From contig NC_087252.1 of assembly GCF_037042905.1 (NCBI RefSeq), forward strand, positions 1,488,501 through 1,552,500: DNA of 64,000 bases, read 5' to 3'. Source of the stretch: Lytechinus pictus. Taxonomy: Eukaryota; Echinodermata; Echinoidea; Temnopleuroida; Toxopneustidae. Position 1 is the first letter of the stretch. Each line of letters begins with the position of its first letter. A program made the position numbers and the translations under genes. A model generated the notes under the pieces. The model searched no databases. It was not told where the DNA came from and saw only the letters and a program-made list of their open reading frames with translations. Positions 13,162-26,100 of the stretch are shown piece by piece.

Positions 13162-13347
13162 CAGTGGCGTACCTAGGATTTTCCACAGGGGGGGGGGGGG
13201 GCAAAATCGGCAGTGGCGTACCTAGGATTTTCCACAGGAGGGGGGGGGGCAAAATCGGCCGCCAAAAAAATTGACAAGCAAAAAAAAAAAAAAAAAAAAG
13301 GTCTTCAATAAAAAATAAAGGTTATTTTTCCAGAAAAAAAATTGACA

Positions 13348-13382
<35 letters not shown>

Positions 13383-13552
13383 CGTCAGGGGGGGGGGGGC
13401 AATAAAGGTCTTCAAGCTCGTCAGGGGGGCATAAAAGGTCTTTCAAGTTCGTCGGGGGGGGGGGGCAGTGATATGTATTTTGTATGGGTTGTGGCTCGTC
13501 AGGGGGGGGCAGAGTGCCCCCCCTGCCCCCCCCCCCCGTAGGTACGCTAGTG
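13162..13552. mobile_element. hAT-like MITE, 391 bp, with 8-bp target duplication ATGGGTAC
   Basis: The left end CAGTGGCGTACCTAGG and right end CGTAGGTACGCTAGTG are inverted. The perfect duplication ATGGGTAC occupies 13154-13161 and 13553-13560. The left end (CAGTGGCGTACC... plus poly-G) is itself present twice (13162 and 13211), so the element carries an internal duplication, followed by poly-A and poly-G tracts. Confidence 0.85.
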
Positions 13553-13789
13553 ATGGGTACTGCAAAATGTCTTTCATCGGAGACGGAAAGGAGAGGAGAG
13601 AGAGAGAAAAAAAAGAGAAGTTAAGGGGTGTGTCCCTTATCATTCACATACATGTATGTTTGAGCTCCCGTCATAATTTATATCGGGATTTTCTTTCACA
13701 GACTGCAGTATGTAAATCAAATCTTTGGAATGCTAGTGTGCTCACATACATTCTAACTTTTCAATTAAACAATTATAGTATTTGCAGCT

Positions 13790-13894
13790 CGTTGTTTATA
13801 TAAAAACATGATGAAAAATAATTTTTGAGATCAAGTTCTTCCAAAACCATTTCGCGGGACCTCGCGATATCGCTCCTGATTTAATTTATAAACA
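13790..13894 (+). promoter_or_regulatory. Candidate core promoter and 5' UTR of SORL1
   Basis: A TATATAAA word lies at 13797-13804, roughly 130 bases before the preferred ATG, and the interval 13850-13875 is locally CG-rich (TTTCGCGGG, CTCGCGATATCG). A start of transcription near 13830 would leave a short 5' UTR. This is inference from one motif in an AT-rich background. An upstream non-coding exon is equally possible. Confidence 0.25.
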
Positions 13895-13936
13895 ATGATG
13901 ACGTCACCGGTTCAAACCCAGAGATCCTCCAGAAAC

Positions 13937-14191
13937 ATGGCGACCGGATTTTTACGAATCCTTTTTCTGGTGCATATATTATCACTCTTAAGTGTTTCAG
14001 TGCATTCTTTCAGACCAGGATCGAGGTCAAAAACTCTAAATTTTCCTCACCAAGAAATCAATGATGGAATAAAAAGGATAAGGCGGAGTATCCCCACTGA
14101 AAATGCAGCGTCTTCTTCGCGGTCGCGGACGGCAAGACAAGCGGAGAGCTCAGCCGACGATTCCGGGGGACATGGTATTCAAGTCACGAAG
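13937..14191 (+). CDS. SORL1: SORL1 exon 1: signal peptide and propeptide
   Basis: The exon codes for residues 1-85. A hydrophobic core ([18 protein letters not shown]) with likely cleavage after VHS is the signal peptide. The basic cluster KRIRR|S at 46-50 matches the furin site that removes the propeptide in SORL1 and sortilin. The exon ends IQVTK at donor AAG|GTTTGT in phase 0. Two in-frame ATGs upstream (13895, 13898) would add 14 hydrophilic residues before the signal and are less likely starts. Confidence 0.88.
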
Positions 14192-17100
14192 GTTTGTATT
14201 GGCTGCACTGCTGCGGTGTGTGTGTTATGTCATCCATTGTCACCTGTTTATTTACGCAATGCCTAGTGGAAATACAAACTTGTTTGACTTCCTCATCTTT
14301 AGTTCACGAAGCTTATGACTTATGTTATCTTTATGTACATGCTTATGGCGTTATGCAGTCCAGAATGGCCAGATGAGGATAACTTAACTGTCTTTAACTT
14401 TTAAGTTTAAAAATTGTTGAATTGTAAAATAAAAAATTGAAAAAGGAATGCTTAATGAATAACAAATCAGTAACAATCATGACAATTGTCATTCTGTATA
14501 TATGCTGTAATTGTTAAATCCCACTTTTGGCCTTTATGACGTGAGAGTATAGAGCTAGAGTAGATCTAAACTCCGTGGACATGATGGACAAGCAAAAAAA
14601 AAAAAAGAAATGGGGTCTATCACCTACACGTATGACTTATTTTTTCCAAGTATGAGCATTGAAATTTTGAGGCTAGGGGGTGCAGTAACTTAGATGATGA
14701 GCATGAAGGCAAGATATTTAAGTTACTTCAGGAATTCTTTAAAATACACTTTTCTGAGCTGTCCTCTAAATTTTTAAATTTTGAGATACATTTCCAGTCA
14801 AGCAATGATGTGATTTATGAATGATATTCTAGAATAGAAATATATTCTAGATCATATTTATTTGCTTGGAAGCTTGTTTTTTAATGAACTACATGTAACT
14901 ACATGTACAACTTTTATAAAGACAATTTAATAATACATTTATAATACATATGATTTATATAGCGTCTTTTCCATTTTGATTAAATGCTCAAGGCGCTTAG
15001 AAGAGAGCAAACTTATAAGTAAAGAGAACTAAAAGAAGACCCCCCCCCCACAGATCCAGGAAATTACTTTTCTGGAAGATTTTTTTTTTTATATGACAAC
15101 ATGTATAAAATGATAAATTGTTAAATATTTCTTCATTCCCTCCTACATACATGTACATTCTGATGGAAACTTAGATTATTTGTGTGAAGCTTTATATGGA
15201 ATGTGCTTTTATTTTGTAAATAAAAAATGTAAAATAACAATTTATTGATTTTTATTGAAGTGATTGATGTTAAAATAGTAAGATCCTGTATATTAAGGTC
15301 TACAGAAAGTGTTGATTATTTTCTTTTAAGTATTTTCCCTCCTTTTTTATATTTTGGTTGGATCATGTAAATTTGATTATAACATTTCCCTCCTTTTTTA
15401 TTTTGGTGGGATCATACAGTATATACAGTAGGCTTACATGTAAACTAAGATTTGTATTGTGTACTCAAAGATTTTTACCATCCATGTTCTCCTTAAATCC
15501 TTGATTTTGATTGGCTATTGAGTATTGTTACCATAGCAGTAACCATTTGAGAGTAAAGTTACAATAATGGTACCTTATTTGCATGAGGGTGCCTGTAATA
15601 AACTAATTATAGATAGTAGGGAGTGGGTAAATTTGGAATATGACTTGTCCTTTTATATTGGAATGTAAAATATACTGCAGTACAGTACGTGTAATTAAGA
15701 AAACATAATATAATTCATGTTAGTTGAAATAATGTATTTATGTAATGTTCAGACATGTATTTAGTTTTTGTTGTTCTGCTCTGAAGCGCTTTGAGCATCT
15801 AATCAAGATGGAAAGTGCACTGTACAAATCTCATGTATTATTATTATTATCATTCATGTCTACCAAACTAGTTGAATATTTCTTGTGTTTGTCTCCCCCT
15901 TCCACCATACAGTTTGACCTGAATGACCCTCACCCGGAGCTTATTGTTCATTGGGCGGGTAAAGGCAGTGATGTCATATTGTGTCTCACCCGTGACATCA
16001 CGCAAACCACCCATTCAGCGAGCTACGTTTATATCTCAGAAGACTATGGGGCAACTTTCACAAACAAGTCTAGTACAATGTTCAACACTTCACCCAATCA
16101 GAGACCAGTCTACGATCGATTTTACAGTAGTAAGGCTGATGAAAGGAGGGTAAGGCTTTGTTTAATTCCCCAGGCACCTGTTTCATAAAACTTGCTCTAA
16201 TAACAAATTTCTGATAACAGTTTAAAGCTACTGAAATCATACAATTTGATTGGCTAATAGTAAACTTGTTATTATTACAAGTCTTTATGAAACAGGACCC
16301 ATGCTTTTAATTTTATGTTTTTTTCACGTTCTTCTGAAAATAATTTTCAAATAATTTCCTACTAAGACCACATGACCACGGGTATTGTGGTCTAGTGGTT
16401 TGATCACTGGACTCATAATCGCAAGGTTGTGAGTTTGAATCCCAACTCTGCCACTGTCTCCACTTTGATTAAAAAAAAAAAAAACAGAGAGTAATATATG
16501 TCGTCTATATGGTCAGCCACTATGACTGATTAAAGGTTAAAAGACGGTAGTTGCAGCAAATAGTTATTTCATGAAAAAGTCTTTTTAAAATTAAATCAAG
16601 GTTAATTGTCAAAATATTAACATACACTGTATATTTAGATTGGGTACATTAATGTAAACTTGTAAAATCATGAAATCTTAGCTCGAAATCGATAATTCTG
16701 ATGATCAGTAACACAGAAAAGCATATGTGGAACAGTGTATTAATATTGCTTTGAAAAATACCCGACATTTGATGGAATTTCATGCTTATTTTGCTAATTT
16801 CTCCACAATTTTTCTTCCAGAGCTACGTACATTTAATAGGCAAATGTATATATACAAACACTTTGGTGGTAATTTCATTGGATTCTCTTCAAACTCGGTT
16901 TGAGATCTTTACCACAATTATCTTTAAACTAGACGTAAAATGTTTGCTATGTAATTGGTTATACCAGTTTGGCGTTTACCAGCAAAAAGCTGTCCTGCTG
17001 AGTTCCTATGGGAGTTACCATAAACAGAAACAGAAATAGATAATTCCTTGGCCCCTGAATATCTCAGTGAAAAATTAATCAGATAATACCTTCACGTAAT

Positions 17101-20100
17101 CTAAAGATCTTCACAGACATATAAAAGTGTCCAGTTGTTCAGACCAAGTTCTATGGGGAGAGATCATTTTGTCATGCTGCCCCTAAACTTTGGAATTCGA
17201 TCCCATCTTCCATGAAGGAGGCATCTACATACATGCTCTACATTCTAAAGTTGCCTCAAAACTTATTTGTTTTGATTGAGTCAGTCTAAGTACTGCTTTA
17301 ATCCACTCTCTTCCCTCTAGATCTATTTTCCTATTAAGCGCATCTAGAGAGATGCCTTTGGGCAGTGATATGCGCTATACCAGCACTGTCGTATTATCAT
17401 TTATTAATTATGCAAAATCTTCTAAAAATGTATTCACAGATAAAGCTTGAAAAACACATGCTAACACTCAGGTTGGATGGGCAGATATTCCACTTAATGC
17501 CCAGTTTTCTTTAAGATTTTGCTTTGGAAACATTTGTTTTGGCCTTAAAAATTGTGTTTGTGAAATTCTGTGAATTCGGTAAGAGGATTTTTTTTAACGA
17601 TCAATTTAACCTCAACAAAACCAAACACAGAACAGAAAATCAGGTGTTAGTTTAAAAGTTATAGAAAATTGATTAAAGTTATTTTTCAGTTTTAATTTGA
17701 TGTTACAACTTCACACCGTGCATAGATAAAGTAAAGGGGTGAGTTGTAACTTGAAATATGGTGGCCTAAAATAATGTCCAAAATTTCAAATTCAAACATA
17801 TTTTGTGAAATCCTGCTTGATACTACATGTAGTTTGATTTTGAACATTTAAGCTTTGGAATTTTATGAATTTCAAAATTCTTTGGATCTAAACCAGTCTA
17901 GATTTTAATTTTAGAAATTGGTTTGCAAAAATGACCATGATGACCTACATACAATAATGTAGTACATCTTTAAGTATAACTTATACATACATGTACAAAC
18001 AATAATATGAAACACCCCCTAGTTCAGTTCAGGTACACATGCTCTTTTTAGAGTCTTAGACACCGTTCTCATTACGCTTTCTAAAACTAGTTTACTGGAA
18101 ACCGATTCAGGAAACCAGTTTGGAAGATCGCTTTGCTAGCGTTCCCACTTGATCACACGAAAGTGGTTTTCAATATCACTTCACGTAAAGCGATCTTGTT
18201 GCTATAGAAACGCTCTCAGTGGGGCAACACGTTTCATGCAAAATTCGAAATCGCAAAGTAGGAATTCTACACCTGTCGTGTGGAGTAGCGCACTCAAAAT
18301 GTGCGAAGATCGCTTCCCGATGAACGGTTGTGTCCTCACTTGCGCTAAAACCAGTTTAAAGCGATCTTGAAAACTACATCGCAAGGTTTTTTTCTGAACT
18401 GGTTTAAAAGATCGCTTCAACTTTTCTCACTACGCGTTTAACTAGTTTCCACTAAAACTAGTTCCAGTAAACTAGTTTTAGGAAGGTAGTGAGAATGGTG
18501 TCTTAAGGCCACCGCAGACCTTACGACTGTTCGCGATCCGATTTTGGAACAAATCGCATCTTGCTCATTTCCTGAAAATGTGAATGGAACATATTATTTG
18601 AGGTTTAAATTAATTGGAAGAAAGCTAATATAACCATTTTGAAAGATTGCAAGCCTTTATTTCGAAGTAAAGGCCAAATTAGTTTTAAAACATAGGCAAT
18701 GGTACGACTGCTATGACGTCATTACGACTAGATATAAAATTCGCTTTTATTCTAAGAAGGATGATAGCATAGTCACAGACTTGAACATACTGTAGGTATT
18801 CGTACGATGATTTAGAACATTACACAGTATTCCAAGTCTCAATGCTAGCATCAAATTCTAGTCCATTTTATTCTGAAATCGGGTCGCAGCAGACCAATCG
18901 TAAGGTGTGCGGTCGCCATTAGATATAAAAAAAGCAAGAAAATGATTGATCATAAACAAGACCAATTGCAGCTTGTGTCTAGAGTAGACATGTTTGCAGC
19001 ACCTTCATAAAACAGTTTGATCATGTGACCCAGAATTGGGACAAAGAGGGACTTGACTAGGATCTGATTGGATAGGGAAGAGAATCAACCAAACATCGTT
19101 CCAGAAAGAGCAAATAGTATTAAAATCTATATTGTCATATTTCTATGGGTTGGTGGCAAACAGTATGGTCGTACATGGGCACAGTGCTTTGTGTGGATGT
19201 TCATTGCCAACAGGTGTGCATTCATGTGTGTAGAATGGCAATGCCCATGATGAGAGAGAACTTGGTACAATGGTCATATTTCAGTGCACACAAATGCATC
19301 CTTGTGTCACGTGCGTGCAGACTGCAGAGCAAATAATCTTTTTGTGTACCTATAGTGATATTTATTCATACATGGCCTGGCAATGGTTGAATGTGATAGT
19401 TTTGTCAAATTACAGACCAATTTCATTAAAAAAACTTTTGAGATACATTTTATTGGGTTTGTGTATTTCAGGCAAAATGGGCTGCCAATATTGTCCAGCT
19501 ACATGTAGTTGAGAGTGAGACTCCTGTAGGCCAATGACATCAAAATTAGTGAGATCAATAGAAATGCATGCGAAATGAAATAGAGTGAGAAAGGACCAAA
19601 ATGAGTGAGTCTCACTCTCAATGAGTGAGAGTTGCCTTTTTTCAATTTCAGGGCCACTTTTCACACCAGGCTACAGTATTGGCCAAATATCTCCTACATT
19701 GGAGAAGCTTTAAGATTGCAGTGATTCCAGTGAATGGGGACATTCCAGGGCTCTTTCAAGCATTTCGGAAGCAAAATCACCCAAGCCCCATGTTCTTTAT
19801 TTATTTATTTTTTTTTGGGGTGTATTTTAACATTTTTGCACATAATTTGTAAAATAAAAAAATGATATCAATACCGGTAATTTGTTTTCTCCTTTTCTGT
19901 GTAGTGTACGGTACATGTAATGCTGAAGTTAAAGGAGAATGAAACTCTTGGAGCAAGTTAGCTTTTGTGAAAGCAGAAAAATCAAAGAATAAGATCAACA
20001 AAAGTTTGAGTAAAATAGGACTAGCAATAGAAGAGTTATGAGCATTTGAATGTTGAGATCACTAATGCTATGGAGATCCTCCCATTGGCAATGCGACCAA

Positions 20101-23100
20101 GATCTATGATGTCACAGATGAACAACTCTCCCCTTTTGGACACTGAAAATATACCCCAAAACATCTCTTTTTGCTCATTCTAATCATATGACAAATGATT
20201 CATCAATGATATAATGTTGTGAAACCTCTGTACTTGTCCTCTCATAAAGAGAACACCTCACCTTGTGATAGACTCTATAAAAGTGAGAATATAAGTGAAA
20301 TAAATACTAAAGTAATGAGGGAGTTGTACGTGTGTGACATCACAGATCTTGGTCGCATTGCCAATAGGAGGATCTACATGGCATTAGTGATCTCAATATT
20401 CAAATGATCATAACTTTCTTATTATTCATTCAATCTTCCCCAAACTTTCAACAATCTGTTTCTTTGATTTTTCTCTTTGATATGGATTCAGCTGGTTTCA
20501 AGGGTTTCATTCTCCTTTAAGTTAATAATATTATGGATCAGTATCCATAGTGCAATACATGTAAAAGAAATTGCAATTAATTTCCCCCAAAACAATGGGT
20601 CATTATTATCCCTTCAGAATCAATGCAGCATAACATTACATGTACATGTAGGCCTTACATTTGATTCAAATTTATGGATAATTCTTTCCTTTACATGTAT
20701 ATATACTTGTAGGAAGCCAGATTCGGATATGTTCGAAATGCTTGTGGAAAAGGTTGGGGTTGTTTATTTACCTTTTGAGAAAAATTATGTTGTGCATGTT
20801 AGTTTTTAGGATTTAAGGATATTTAGAGATAAATAAAAAAAACCTGGACTTCTCATTCTCTTTTCTTTTGTTGTTGCCTTCTTGCCTGTTTCCCCTTTTT
20901 AACTTCTTGAAAAATCCAAGGGGTGGAGGAGCAGTCACCCGACTTCCCCATCATTTATCCATCATCCGAATTTCAGGATATTTCAATGAATTACACAACC
21001 AAGATCTCTCATGTCTTCTTTATCGTGTCTGCTGCTTGCTCCATCATTTTTCCCCCTGTCCTTTCCTTTTTTTTTAATGAAAAATGATGTTGGGGGGGGG
21101 GGGGGGATTGGCGCCCTGTCTGAGCTGCAGCCCCCATTTAAGGTATACAGTAGATTCCTGCCTCTATTCATCTCTGTATGTATGCATTTCTTCCTATCCT
21201 GTTTGTATTATTCTATGATGATGAGCTATTGTAATACTACACTAGGCATGCCTCTTGGGATAGATTACTTCCCAAGCACAATTTGTAGATACTATGCTCG
21301 CTAGGATCAATTACAAAGTCAAGTAAGGTTTTGCATCTAAAGCTTTTCACACCTAAATCAGATTTATTCACATTTCACACAAGGACCGGTAGTATACATA
21401 CATACGTAATAGGCCTGGGTGTACATGTAATATGTAGTTGCATGTAGATTCAACTGAAACATGCTTTGGCTATTGTCTGGATGTATGCAATGAAAATATA
21501 TCAAAAATTATTATAAAATTGGGAAATTTCTTCAAAACAAATGCAATATCTCAACACATGAATCTTTCCCAATCTTGCTCGGGTTTAATCAAGACTGTCC
21601 AAAAAATTAATCCAAGAATGTTTGTTTTTTATAATGTACATTACATGTAGGTACTGAATCAGGCACAAAACTGTTAATATAATTTTTTTTTTGAGGGGGT
21701 TACTTTTCAAGTTTTCACAATATTAGTATACACGTACACTCTGCAACATTTAAGCTTTATCATTGCAAGGAATTGAAATTTTCCATGGCCCCTTTTATAT
21801 TTCACTTTCCAGGGCCCTTTTGAGCATTTCAATGCGAAAATGCCCAACCCCCCATGTAATTCCCCCCCCTATAGGTCTACTGCATGCATGGATCTTGGTA
21901 CATGTAGCTCATACAGTACATACATGTATGTACAATGTAGTTCATTTTCTAGTTCAGGTGGGATTTGAACCCTCGACCCTTGGTTAAAGAGTCAAGTGAC
22001 CGAACCACCACACCATTATATCTTTCAATTCAATTCAATTCAATTTATTGACCATTAAAAAGACATCAAAATATTTACAAAAATAACATGATACAAACAA
22101 ACTTAATTCAAAATATAACAGGTTACAAATTAATTAATGGTCAGGACCTCTAAGAAACAAGACTGCTAATAGCCGGGGCCCAACAAATACACAAATAACA
22201 TTACTGGAAAAAAAAAAAAGTTTATAAATAAACAAACACACACACACTTCCACACATCATCACACAATGCAAAAACACAGGAGATAGAATAGAATAGAAG
22301 AGAAGACAAGATAAAAAACAAGAAAAGATGAAATGCTATTACAATTCTCCACACCTTCTGCGGCCCCTGCATTCTCCTGTAAAGTTACATGTACCTGTAC
22401 ATGTACGTGTAGGATTGCCCTATGACTGTTGACAACCTCCTCTCTACCGTTCCTTCTTCTTGCAGTATTTGTTCACCGATGTGGTCAACTCGCTGGTCAC
22501 ATCCACCGAGGACTTTGGCAATTCATTCAGCACCTTCGACGTCCCGTTCAAACCGACGTCCATCTATACCCATGCCGTCAATCCTGACATCGTCCTCGGA
22601 ATGGACGAGAATGACGATCTCAAAAGGGTAAGTGGACCCAATCAATATCGTTTGGGATCCTTTTCTCGACTTTGAAAAAAAATGGCATCAGCTTCCAAAT
22701 TATTAAAGTCTTGGTAGTTTCCAACTCAAATTAAAATAGTTTGAAGGAAATATTTAATAATGCCTATCTACATGTACATGTAGGCATTTCATGTCTGTAA
22801 GATGTGAAATTTCAGCTACTTTTAAGTTTTATGGAAAGTTCTACCCCCTTCCTTTCTGGTACATGGTTTAACCGCCCATTATGAAATCCAAAATATGGGG
22901 TTCAGTAAAACTTCATTGCTGATTGGCAAAATACACATTTATTCAAATTAATTGAATACCCTTTCGACAACTACATGAGCAATATTAAATAGTAAAGGTT
23001 ATATTTTCCCTATATTGTTCATTGATAGCTACATGTACATATGTGAGCTTATGAATACGGTGTTTAATTCATCAATCAATGTTCATTTTTTGTTTGGTCA

Positions 23101-26100
23101 CATGCAGCTAACATGTACATTATAAAAAGTGCTTTTAACTTTAACAATAAAATGTATATTACATTAATATCTGAGTCACCATAGGCAGAAACATAAACAA
23201 TAAAACCGATCCTACCTCAACATGGTACAGTGTATTCAGAGTACCGGATATATTATATATATTTTCATTATAATGTTTGTAATTCCACTCCATGCAGTTT
23301 ATGGTTTTATTATGAGCAGTGTTTATCACTTGTCTTTTATCTCTTCTTTCCTCTCTTCTCATATTAATTATGCTCAACAAAAGAGAGCAAATTGGACTTT
23401 GAGTCCATTTTCATACTCTCACGCTATAATGGCCTCCAAATGTTGTGATGGGTAGACTAGCCAGTACATGTACAACCATGTATTATACAGACCCATTTCA
23501 GTAGTTGGTTTATTGTTGCTAAAAAATGCTAAAAGAACATGAAAGGGGGAAGTGCATACTGTTTGAATAATGATTTTCATGTGTACTCTATGTACAGAGT
23601 AAATACTGTATATGAAGTATATGACCTTAGTTTTTGTTGTTTTTGAATTATATCAGGTTTCTATTGAAATATTAAAAAGAAGAACAAACTTTGAATGTAA
23701 TAAATCATTGGAATTTTCAATTGAATTTGACAAGAACAGAAAAAAAAAAATGATGGGAAATGTACAATGTTGTGTTTATTACAGTACATGAATTTCCTTA
23801 ATTTTCACATTTTATCATGTTGTGAAGAGGAAATAAGGTCTGAAATATTTTATATTTTTATACATGTACCTTCAATATTCAAACATAAAAATGCACATTT
23901 TATACTATACCCTACATAAATGTCTTTAAAAAATGAATTGGGATCAGTTTAATTCCCTGTAGAATTAAATCTTATGGCCCATATTCTCAACTCGGGTTTA
24001 AAGCAGAAATGAACCACCAGCATTAACAGCGCCACCTCAAGTCCTAAACTCCTCAGATCTGGCCAACATAATGCAGCATTCTAGGCTGTGTAGTCTTGTT
24101 ATATAGGCCCACTTGAATAAAACACACTGATTCACATCTCAATACATTCATATCACGCTAATTGAATCATATACTAAGTCGCAAAATAAGAACTATCCTA
24201 TCAAAAACATTTTTTAGTTTCTCTGTATGAATGAAATTATAGGCTAATTAATGATCTATGTTATTGATGGTTATCTCAAAATTTACATTTTTAAGACTAT
24301 TTATAACATACCTGTACAGTCAGTTAGATATTTCATTGCATGTTGGTCAGTTTAATTCTCCTTCTATTTAAACTCCAGTCTGATGTGGTTTAACTATGGA
24401 TAGCCATGCCAATAGTGTCATTAATCTCTTTACAGTAGAGATTTGTAGGATCAGCTCATGTGACTCTCAAATACCTGCACAGTTGGTGTCTCAACCATTA
24501 ATGAATTGGGAAAGAGCACCATAAACATATAATGTAATCAGAATCGTGACACATTTGGCTTCCCATAATTATATCACAGACTTTTATAGACCACGGTCTA
24601 AACCCAACTTCAGAATACAGGCCATTCAGTATGGGCCATCTACATGAGTATCAGGAGCGATATTTTCATATTTTGTTCAGCATGCATGCATGTTGCATGG
24701 TGTGACCAAAAAAAAGAAAAGAAATCAAGAAAAGAAGAAAAAGCCTCAGCTGTACAATTTATTCTTTGTACTTTAAATTGCAGTTAACTTGTCAGTTTTG
24801 TTTCATATTGAATCTGTTAATTTCATCTCATTATTTCTTCTTTCTTTTGCAGCTTTATATCTCCATGAATTTTGGAGGTACTTGGGGTCTCGTAGAGCAA
24901 GATGTTAAGAGCTTCAGTTGGTAAGGTCAAAGTTCATTCACAAAAGTCAAATTTTAACATTGAGCTGTATTGATGAAAAAAAATCATAGTGGCAATGTAC
25001 TGTTTCTCTCTGCTTTATGTATGAATCTATCAAAAAGGCTGATAGGTAGTTTTATAGTGTATGTTGTTTAGATTACTGCATGTATTTATACCCTTTATTT
25101 ATTATATGAATATTTGCTCAGAATTTCAAACAAGCATAGATACATGTACTGAGGGGCCGGGGCAGTTGCTTTAGATATTCCCCACGTGAATTAGCCATTG
25201 TGTCACATTATAATTTTTAGAAGTTGCATTAGATTTCAGCAACTGAAAATTTCAAGGCAATCCCCCCAAAAAAAGAAAAAAAAAGAAAAATGGTCGGATA
25301 GGTGCATTGGTGTATATTTGTTATTCCATTAATATTTTGCAACATGAATTATTGATGCTCTCATCATCGAATCCTGGCGCAAGTCATGAATATTTTAATG
25401 GATCTCCGCAACATCAGATATTCACTACAATACTGAAAACATGTAGAGTACATTATTAATTTCTGGTGTATATATTTCCTGAAAATAAAGCTGAAAATTT
25501 ATCTGGAATATATTGATGGTTCTTTGGCTAATTACATGTAGATTGAAGACTAGTCTACATTGCAAGCATGTAAGCAAATTTATTTGTACATAATAATAAT
25601 AATAGCTGGATTTATAAAGCGCTTTTTTTGCCTGAGGATACAAAGCGCTGCTATTATTACCCCAGCTTTAGCTCGAGCTACCATCACCGGTGCTCAGTGC
25701 ATGCAAGGAATTACTCCTACCGGGTACCCATTCACCTCACCTGGGTCATGTGCAACAAAGTGTGGATAAATTTCGTGCTGAAGGAAAACACGCCATGGCT
25801 AGGATTTGAACCCACGACCCTCTGTTTCAAAGGCGAGAGTCAGAACCCTAGACCGCGACGCACCCACATGTAGAGTGTAGTTCTACTAGTGGAATTTATT
25901 GTGATTATTAATTCACAGATCTTGTTCTTATATTAAGTTTAATGCCAATTTTACGGATTTCATATTCAAATTATATCCCTTTGTATCAAAGGATTACCGG
26001 TATATCATTTTTTTGATGCACGATAATTTGATTTGTTATTTCTTCATTAGATATTTTTCTATTTATTAGATATTTTTCTATTTGTATGTGGCATATAAAA

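Noticed and set aside
13895..13936. Upstream in-frame ATGs as the SORL1 start
   Set aside because: They would place 14 polar residues before the signal peptide. The ATG at 13937 has a better context, though the alternative cannot be excluded.
16381..16455. Possible tRNA gene (also 28492, 53173, 63857 on minus, 46605 on minus)
   Set aside because: A and B box words are present, but the acceptor and other arms do not pair and each is joined to a repeated SINE body.
20219..20407. 62-residue frame repeated almost identically at 26659-26853
   Set aside because: The conservation is explained by two copies of the M3 MITE. There is no independent evidence of a gene.
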